The notes under the pieces were generated by a model. The model was not told the DNA's origin and ran no database searches. It worked only from the letters and a program-made list of their open reading frames with translations. Shown here piece after piece: positions 57,712-64,000 of a stretch of 64,000 bases of DNA. The stretch lies in contig KV920962.1 of NCBI GenBank assembly GCA_002081555.1, positions 46,871-110,870 on the forward strand, in the 5' to 3' direction. Position numbers and translations under genes: made by a program. How positions within the stretch are numbered: position 1 is the stretch's first letter; each line of letters begins with the position of its first letter. This stretch comes from Protostelium mycophagum (Eukaryota; Evosea; Variosea; Protosteliida; Protosteliaceae).

Positions 57712-59069
57712 TCAGTAATCAACAAGGCTCTTCTTCACTGGAGAGTTGCTTCCTTTTGGTTTTGCCATAATCTTCACCACTGGCTTAACCATCACAGACT
57801 TCTTTGGGGCTTCTACTGTGGTAGAGAGAAAGTTGGAGGGCAATACACTCTCCTTTTTCTCTTGTGCCTGCCCTTCCTCTCTCTTTACTTTACTGTCCTC
57901 CTTTATCTCCACTGGTCTATCTTTGTCCTCGCTTGCATTCTTTTCCTGTAAAGATGAATATTTGCACAGTGTATATTGGTCCTTGATGATCTCACCTCTT
58001 TATGTGGTAATACCTTGTTCTTCTTATTGTTTGAAAAGTCATCGTTATTCTCCTCCTCGATCTCAAATGTGAGTTTACTTCTCTTTTTGGTTACTTCTTT
58101 CTTCTCCTTTGTATTCTCCTTTGTGTTATCCTCTATACTCTTGTCTATGTTATCTATACTCTTGTCTATGTTATCCTCTGGATTATTCTCTCCCTCTGAT
58201 TCAGAATTCGAAACTTGTTCTATTCTGCGAACATAGGTATTGGATGACTAATCAACTATTATCATCTATGGATGATGATTATATTCTTTACCTTGAATTG
58301 TACAGCAGCTATCTCTGCCTCTTCTTCGTCATCCATTCTTCTAATCCTCTCATCGTGGGCTAATTTATAATATTCATTGAGTAAGGCTGGGTCTGGCTTC
58401 TTAGAATTTAGAGCTTTGATCTCATCGAGAGCCTCTATAATGTCCATTTCTATTTTTGAATCTAACGTTCGATTCTCCAGTTGTTTCATTGGATCATTTT
58501 CCTAAGAAGGTCATTCACTATCCTCACCACAGATATTTTTGTTGTAGCTGAATCACAAAGAAGACAGTTGATCTGTGGCAAGTATCTACACTACAGCAAG
58601 GCCACAGAATTCCTTGATGAGAGGATATACTCACTTCCTCTTGCGCTCTCTCCTTTTTGGCAGCATCGATAGTCTCTTGCTTCTCTCTCCATCCTTCAAA
58701 GTTTCTCGAACAGTTCATTTCTGCCACATAATCGCTATTCGCTGGATCCGTCTTTATCGTGAATTCCGTTGCACAATTGGTGCAGTGCATATAAAATCTG
58801 AACACTTTGACACCATAATATTCCTCTCCTATCACTGTTTCTTTCCTTGAGTTGAACTTCTTTCCACGATAAAGGTATTCTCCACAATTATTGCAACGAA
58901 CACTCATGGGCATCATCATACGCACCTAACAAGCCCTCAGGACATTCTGGAATTATTTAATTACAGATCTTACCTTCATCTGATCATTTTTGGGCCTTTT
59001 CCCACGCGGGATCAAGCTTGGATCGAAATCAGGCGGGTAGTATTTGTTGATGACCTTACGCTCTCCCAT
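57712..59069 (-). CDS. YJU2: Splicing factor YJU2/CCDC94 (CWC16 family)
   Basis: The ATG at 59069 ([20 protein letters not shown]) matches the family N-terminus, continuing [12 protein letters not shown]. After an intron the zinc-binding region is [20 protein letters not shown] and [20 protein letters not shown], with two CxxC pairs. [14 protein letters not shown] and [20 protein letters not shown] follow. The C-terminal half is charged and low-complexity, with a short tandem DNIDKSI repeat near 58130-58170, and stops at 57712. YJU2 acts in the catalytic step of pre-mRNA splicing. It is convergent with TXNL4A (79 bp between stops), so two splicing genes are neighbours; this is probably coincidence. 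Confidence 0.95.
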
Positions 59070-59267
59070 TTCTTCTTCTCTTCGGAGTGTTCTCTTTTTT
59101 CAAAAGTGCCGAAATGAGGAGCTCGATGTAGATCACTTTTCCCCTATATTTTATTCACAACCAGAAAGTCATCATCACCCTTTCTCGCAGTATTACAGAG
59201 GTGGACAGTCACACACCATAAATATTAGTCTTGCTGTCCATCCGTTCCAACTTGGTTCTGTCAAAAC

Positions 59268-61766
59268 ATGAACTCGGGGCCGCTGAGCAGGAAAAACAAG
59301 GAAAAGACAACAACCTGGGAATCCTCCTTTGTTGACCTCTGGCAGAACCCAAATTTCCCGGAATCAAAGATATGGAAGTGTAAGGCTCTGGAGAAGATCG
59401 TCTTTTTTGCCTGCAGGGTACAAAGCCCAGTCATCTCTGTCTTTTTGACACATCCAGATGCAAATAGTTCCCCCGGAACTTTTGTTGCAGTGGAGAGACA
59501 CTCTGACAAATCTGACCATCAACTCCAATTACGTCTGCCAATTTCCAGAATCAGTCACTGAATCAGCCGAGTTCTCGATGCCCCGGTTGAGAACTCTGAA
59601 TCTGAGCAATAATGAGTTCCAATCGCTGCCTTTGAAATTAATGCAGAAGTGTCCCAGGTGAGAAACATCACTCCAAGACATGGTCGATCAGCCAGAAGTT
59701 CTTATTGCACGAACAAAGGGCTTCATCTTATTTGTTCAAAATCAAAAATATCTTATTTATTGAAAATCCAATAGCCTTGAGGAATTATTGATTTCTCAGA
59801 ATCCGATGTCAAGAGGATTATTTGAAGTGGAGGCAGACACCATGCCAGAATTGACCTTTGCAAATACACTCAGATTCATCGATATTTCTGCATGTAAATT
59901 AACACAAGTAAGAAGTACAGAGATGTCAATAAATAAATATCGATGTAGGTTCCTGTTATACTGGGGAGACTACCGATGTTAGGAAAGATAGTATTATCAG
60001 ATAATCAGATATCATCCTTACCTACACATTTCTTACAAAACAAACAACATTTGCAAGAACTCTCATTAAATAAGAACAATGTAAGTGGTCTATACATGGA
60101 GATTGTACTCTATATATACATGCAGAATATAGTCTATATATACATGCAGAATATAATGTGTATACTGACGGGATGAACAAGATATCCAAGATATCCTTTA
60201 ATAATAAGGATGAAGAATCAAAGCAATTAAAGAAAGGGAGAATAGTCAAGATAGATCTATCACACAACGTCATAGAAGATATATCTTTTGTAGACAACAA
60301 CAAACATATGGATAAAATGAATATACGGAAGGACACAGACAGTAACACGTCTTATCAATCTATAGAGGCGACAGATGCAGCTATGATGAATATGATTGTT
60401 ACTGAGGATGGAGATATACCAACTGATTTAAAGGAGAACATCGATCATCAAGAACATTTATCTCCAAAAGATTGGAAGGTAATATAAGATTACATAGAAT
60501 ATAAATAGATTGATATAAATAGGTGACATTCATAACACCTGAGGAAGCAGGAGAAGAGAAGAGTGGGATAAACATCAAGTGAGAATAATACAAATATCGA
60601 TGTTGATCTATTTATAGACCACTAGAGAGAGAAGAGAGATCGTATGTGGAGATACACATGAGATGCCCTGATATTATCATGCCTATAGACTATTTCATTA
60701 CATTAAGAGTCCTCAATCTCACAGCAAATCATATCGCATCATTAAATCCATTCTTACCACTCTTGATCTATGGTGATCTACAGATATTAATATTGGCTGT
60801 CAACCGTATTCAGTGCGTATCTCTTGAATAGTTATTACATTTATATTTATTCATACAGGGAAGTACCGATTGAATTCTGCGGGGATCTCATTCGGAATTT
60901 AACATGGTTAGATCTGTCGTATAATAGATTGAAGAATGATACCATTCCAAAGGGTAATAATTATATATATTTAATTTAATGTCATCAAGGTGCATTCGTG
61001 GAGATTCCTAAGCTTGATCATCTCTATTTGAATGGAAATGAGATAGAGGAACCATCAGAGGATTTATTATCTTTATCTCAGGTAATACGAAATCCCAATA
61101 GATTACTAAATATCACAGTCTGCTCATTTTAATCATTTAGAACTTGTGGAGCAGAGTAGACACATTCCGAGTTGCATTGTAGAAGGAAAGATATACTTGG
61201 GTTCTATTCAAGGAGGTCAGAATAGGTATAACCTGAATAAGATAGGAATCACACACATCGTCTCTGTCTTAAAGTCAGCCAGACCATATTATCCAGAGGT
61301 ACTTAAATATACATATGCCTCCCTCCATTTGGTTCGATATCTCTACATTTACAAATAACCTATCAAACTGCACTAACCAAAACAATGAAAGCTGATCATT
61401 GATTTCAGGATTTTACGTACTTGAGTATAGAGGCAGATGATACTGCTGATTTTGAGCTGATGAGGTTCTTTGATGAAGCACATGACTTTATAGACAAGGC
61501 ATTGGAGGATAATGGGATAGTGTACGTACATTGTGCTGCTGGAATATCTCGTTCAGCAACTATAGTGATATCTTACATAATGAGATCTCAACAGGTGGGT
61601 GAGCAACTGATACAAGGATTACTCAGTGTTACAGATACGGTATCGAGACGCTTATTCCTTTGTGAAAGACAAGAGGAGTATCATATGTCCCAACAGTGGT
61701 TTTGTAAAGCAGATGGAAATATTTGAGAAGAAGATTAAGGCAAAGAAAGGGTGTACAATCTCATAA
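59268..61766 (+). CDS. Leucine-rich-repeat dual-specificity phosphatase
   Basis: The ATG at 59268 (MNSGPLSRKNKEKTTTWESS) begins exons encoding LRRs after a 48-nt intron: LTNLTINSNYVCQFPES, LRTLNLSNNEFQSLPLKLM, GKIVLSDNQISSLPTHFL, LQELSLNKNN, LRVLNLTANHIASLNPFLP, LTWLDLSYNRLKN and LDHLYLNGNEIEEPSEDLL. The phosphatase domain follows: KIYLGSIQGGQNRYNLNKIG, ITHIVSVLKSARPYYPE, DDTADFELMRFFDEAHDFID and the active site VYVHCAAGISRSATIVISYI. Cys, Arg and the upstream Asp are all present, so it should be active. The stop is at 61766. LRR-DSP fusions are known in amoebozoans; the substrate is unknown. An intron near 60110-60155 has a 23-bp tandem repeat. Confidence 0.92.
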
Positions 61767-61774
61767 ATCCCTCG

Positions 61775-62084
61775 TTATAACGCCCTTTTTTTAGAAACTG
61801 TCCCTTTGACAACAAAATGATTCCGTCTTGTCTGGAAATTCCTGAGTACATCCAGCTCCCTCTGTTTGAACACCTTTTGAATGTCGAAATAATAATGTTC
61901 AGTGGAATTGTAGAACATCAGATTTTAAACTTCTGCCCGATTCATACCGCATTTTGTGACCCGTAAGGGGAAAAGAAGCGTTTGAACTCTTAATAATGAT
62001 ACTACGAGTCTTACCCAGACCTCTTGCGAAATCATTTTCCCATTCCATCGATTCCAGTATGTTTGATGTCCGGTGGATGCACAT
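61775..62084 (-). CDS. Possible small protein
   Basis: The ATG at 62084 (MCIHRTSNILESMEWENDFA) runs to a strong GTAAGA donor. A final exon reading VFKQRELDVLRNFQTRRNHF, then VVKGTVSKKRAL, stops at 61775-61777, 8 bp from the phosphatase stop on the other strand. How the two are joined is uncertain: a middle exon (TLLFPLRVTKCGMNRAE) fits if a 28-nt intron is allowed. The total would be about 74 residues. No family recognised. Confidence 0.4.
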
Positions 62085-62141
62085 AGCAAATAAACAAGGG
62101 GTGAGGCATCAGAAGGATTTCCTTTATAAACTTACTCACAG

Positions 62142-62819
62142 ATGATCAGTACACTCCAAAATATTGTGGACTCTGGTGATAACAAAAAGCTTAAGAAAAT
62201 CATTTTGAAACACAAGGAAGCTTATTCCCCTCCAACTGATGTCAAATTCTCTTTTCGAAGTGATGACATGAGTAGCCATCTGTTTCACAAGGACGTCCTC
62301 AGCTCATTGATTGAATTGAAAGCCGATGTTAGTGTAATACTGTGGGCGTGGGAGCAGGTATTATAATTGCTTCTGTGCAAGCTGACCCTTCAGTCTAGAA
62401 AAACAACACCTTCTGAGGATTTGACCCAACTCGTTTTAGAATATTGCACCTCTCAACAGAAGACAGAGTTAGCCACCACTATTTGGGCAAATCTATGGAA
62501 AGAGGGTCATATATGGGATCGTTGTCTATCTCTTGTGTGTGCCTGCCTCCACCAAAAGAGTCCATTCGAAGCAGCTCACTTTTTATTGGAATTATTGAAA
62601 GACAACAATTTGTTCACCTCGCTGCAAGATACCTTCTGGCAGGACCTCTCTAGATTATTCAATGCAAACACCAAGTATGTGGAGTATAGAATCAGAACGG
62701 GTCTTCCTCTTCGCCACCAAGATAAGATATTTATACTAAGGGAATTGAGGACAATTGTCTTTCAAAATAAAAGGGAATATTACAGTTTTTTTATCAACAG
62801 AAGAATTGATCTAGGTTAA
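62142..62819 (+). CDS. Unknown helical protein
   Basis: The ATG at 62142 (MISTLQNIVDSGDNKKLKKI) is followed by an in-frame 36-nt intron (62357-62392) and a long exon: LVLEYCTSQQKTELATTIWA, AAHFLLELLKDNNLFTSLQD and REYYSFFINRRIDLG, stopping at 62819. It is about 213 residues and predicted all-helical, with a hint of helical-repeat spacing, but I do not recognise the family. The 3' end overlaps the DDRGK1 coding end by 9 bp on the opposite strand. Confidence 0.65.
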
Positions 62820-63940
62820 TCTTATGAGTCTGTTGGACTCCTTCGCGATCTCTTCGATACTGACTCTCCCCCTCCTGTTTATATATTGGGCTACTTTATC
62901 CATCTCCTCTGTTGTTACAGCGATGTACTTTCCTCTATCGTCGATCAATCCGTTCAATCGTCCCTCACTCTCCAGCCTCATGATCAACTCTATCACTTCC
63001 TGTAGTTGTTACATCACAATACAACACCAAATAGCTCACGGTTGTCTTCATTGAGAAATCGTTGGCGAGGTCTGATAATAAAACCACCTTATTATCCAGT
63101 ACATATTTAATGAATTCACCTGAATAATACTCATTATGCAATACAAATCAATATATCAACACACCTGTTCTGGCCTCCTTTGCGGCTTGGTCCAACATCT
63201 CAGTCCCCTCGCTCAATACCTGAGAGAATGAGTGGTGAATTCTATATAGATATATATTGTACCTCCATCTCACTGCGCAATAATTGATACTCCTCCTCTT
63301 CCCTCTGCTCCCTTTCTTTTCTTAACCTTTCTATCTCTTGTTGCTGAGGGGGATATTAATACCAAGCAGTGTGTACAACAGTTGACATACTTTCTTTCTT
63401 TCCGCTTCAGCTTCTTCCTCTCTTTTTGCTTTCCTCTCTTCAAAGGCCTTTTCTTCTTCAATCTTCCTCTGCTCTCGCTCATTTTCCATTGCCTCTCTCT
63501 GTTGCCTTTTCTCTTCTTTCAGTGCCAGCTTAGCTGCTTTTTTTTTCCCTAGTCCTGCTGTGGGATCCTCTAAATCCTCAGGTGCCTCTCTTTCTGCGTT
63601 CACTTACCATCAGAAAAGACATTAATTTACCTTGTCCTCCATGGGCGTAGGCCGGCTCTTCCGGGGCTTCTTCTGCCTGTCTTTGACGAGTTCGCAACCT
63701 CCCAAGCCCTCTGCGGTTGGTTCTTCCCTCCTGCGAGAATCAGCATTTCTCTATGTGATCATTCCACACATCCTCCACAACTTCTACAATCTCTCTCTCT
63801 TGTCCTCTCGCTTGAGGTGGCGGTTGAACTGGTGCTTCTAATTCAGTCGGTATCTTTTTGGTTCTGGTGTATATGAGATATCCAGCGATGAGTATTGATG
63901 CCGCGAGAGCGAGTAGTATCGAGAGATCCATCATTGCCAT
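62811..63940 (-). CDS. DDRGK1: DDRGK domain-containing protein 1 (UFBP1), UFMylation factor
   Basis: The ATG at 63940 (MAMMDLSILLALAASILIAG) gives an N-terminal membrane anchor, then a Pro/Gln-rich segment. A long charged coiled coil follows (KKAAKLALKEEKRQQREAME, EREQRKIEEEKAFEERKAKR). The conserved C-terminal domain comes after short introns: EFIKYVLDNKVVLLSDLAND, IELIMRLESEGRLNGLIDDR and GKYIAVTTEEMDKVAQYIN, ending RVSIEEIAKESNRLIRL. The DDRGK motif itself is seen here as IDDRGKYI. The protein anchors the UFL1 ligase at the ER for ribosome UFMylation in known organisms. The stop at 62811 overlaps the neighbour's stop. Confidence 0.95.
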
Positions 63941-64000
63941 CAAATAAAAAAGGGATATTATAGTGCATTTATCTACAACTCACCACACACTGAATGCTTG

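Noticed and set aside
57165-59069. A splicing-gene cluster (TXNL4A and YJU2)
   Set aside because: Only two adjacent genes in convergent orientation among unrelated neighbours; chance adjacency is the simplest reading.
1-64000. CRISPR array, prophage, insertion sequence or bacterial operon
   Set aside because: No regularly spaced repeats, no transposase or phage genes, and pervasive spliceosomal introns; this is nuclear eukaryotic DNA.

Overview
The window is nuclear DNA from a compact, intron-rich unicellular eukaryote. Genes sit on both strands, tens to a few hundred bases apart. They are broken by many short GT-AG introns, often 39-60 nt and repeatedly 40-42 nt. Two tRNA genes and a 100-N scaffold gap are present. 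The gene set is free-living and eukaryotic: BTB-TLDc, F-box, LRR-phosphatase and proline-rich-tail myosin proteins, plus a ciliary-type kinesin-9 (KIF6) and a ULK4-family kinase, which suggest a flagellated stage. A protist such as a protosteloid amoebozoan would fit, but the taxon is inference and I could not test it.

Layout. 0.5-8.4 kb: a cysteine-rich secreted protein, an unknown protein, a delta-9 desaturase with C-terminal cytochrome b5, a BTB(T1)-TLDc protein and an F-box/LRR-like protein. 9.0-15.2 kb: a long ULK4/RUNKEL-type kinase with a HEAT-like tail; a broken copy of one of its exon segments lies just past its 3' end. 15.4-18.2 kb: SDHAF2 and several small genes, one only 50 codons long. 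18.2-21.0 kb: a secreted beta-helix-type protein and tRNA-Gly(GCC). 21.1-26.3 kb: an F-box/TPR gene and a WIPI3/4-type PROPPIN. 26.4-32.0 kb: a multi-membrane-span class 3 lipase (DAG-lipase type) with a tRNA-Arg(ACG) gene inside one intron; it is interrupted by a 1,326-bp exact duplication across the N gap, almost certainly an assembly artefact. 32.4-38.2 kb: two small genes and KIF6. 38.3-50.2 kb: myosin, a sphingosine/DAG-type lipid kinase, two unknown charged proteins and an RRM/RGG protein. 50.4-63.9 kb: RRN3, pyruvate kinase, CDC27/APC3, TXNL4A/DIM1, YJU2, an LRR dual-specificity phosphatase, two unknown genes and DDRGK1.

There is no operon logic. Housekeeping functions (Pol I transcription, splicing, anaphase, UFMylation, autophagy, glycolysis, complex II assembly) are interleaved. 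Divergent pairs share intergenic spans as short as 36 bp, and one convergent pair overlaps by 9 bp. Exon joins were worked out by eye from reading frame and GT-AG signals, so internal boundaries are approximate unless stated. I found no convincing new multigene system. The most informative signals are the intronic tRNA, the assembly duplication, the local exon-fragment duplications and the tight intron-length distribution.
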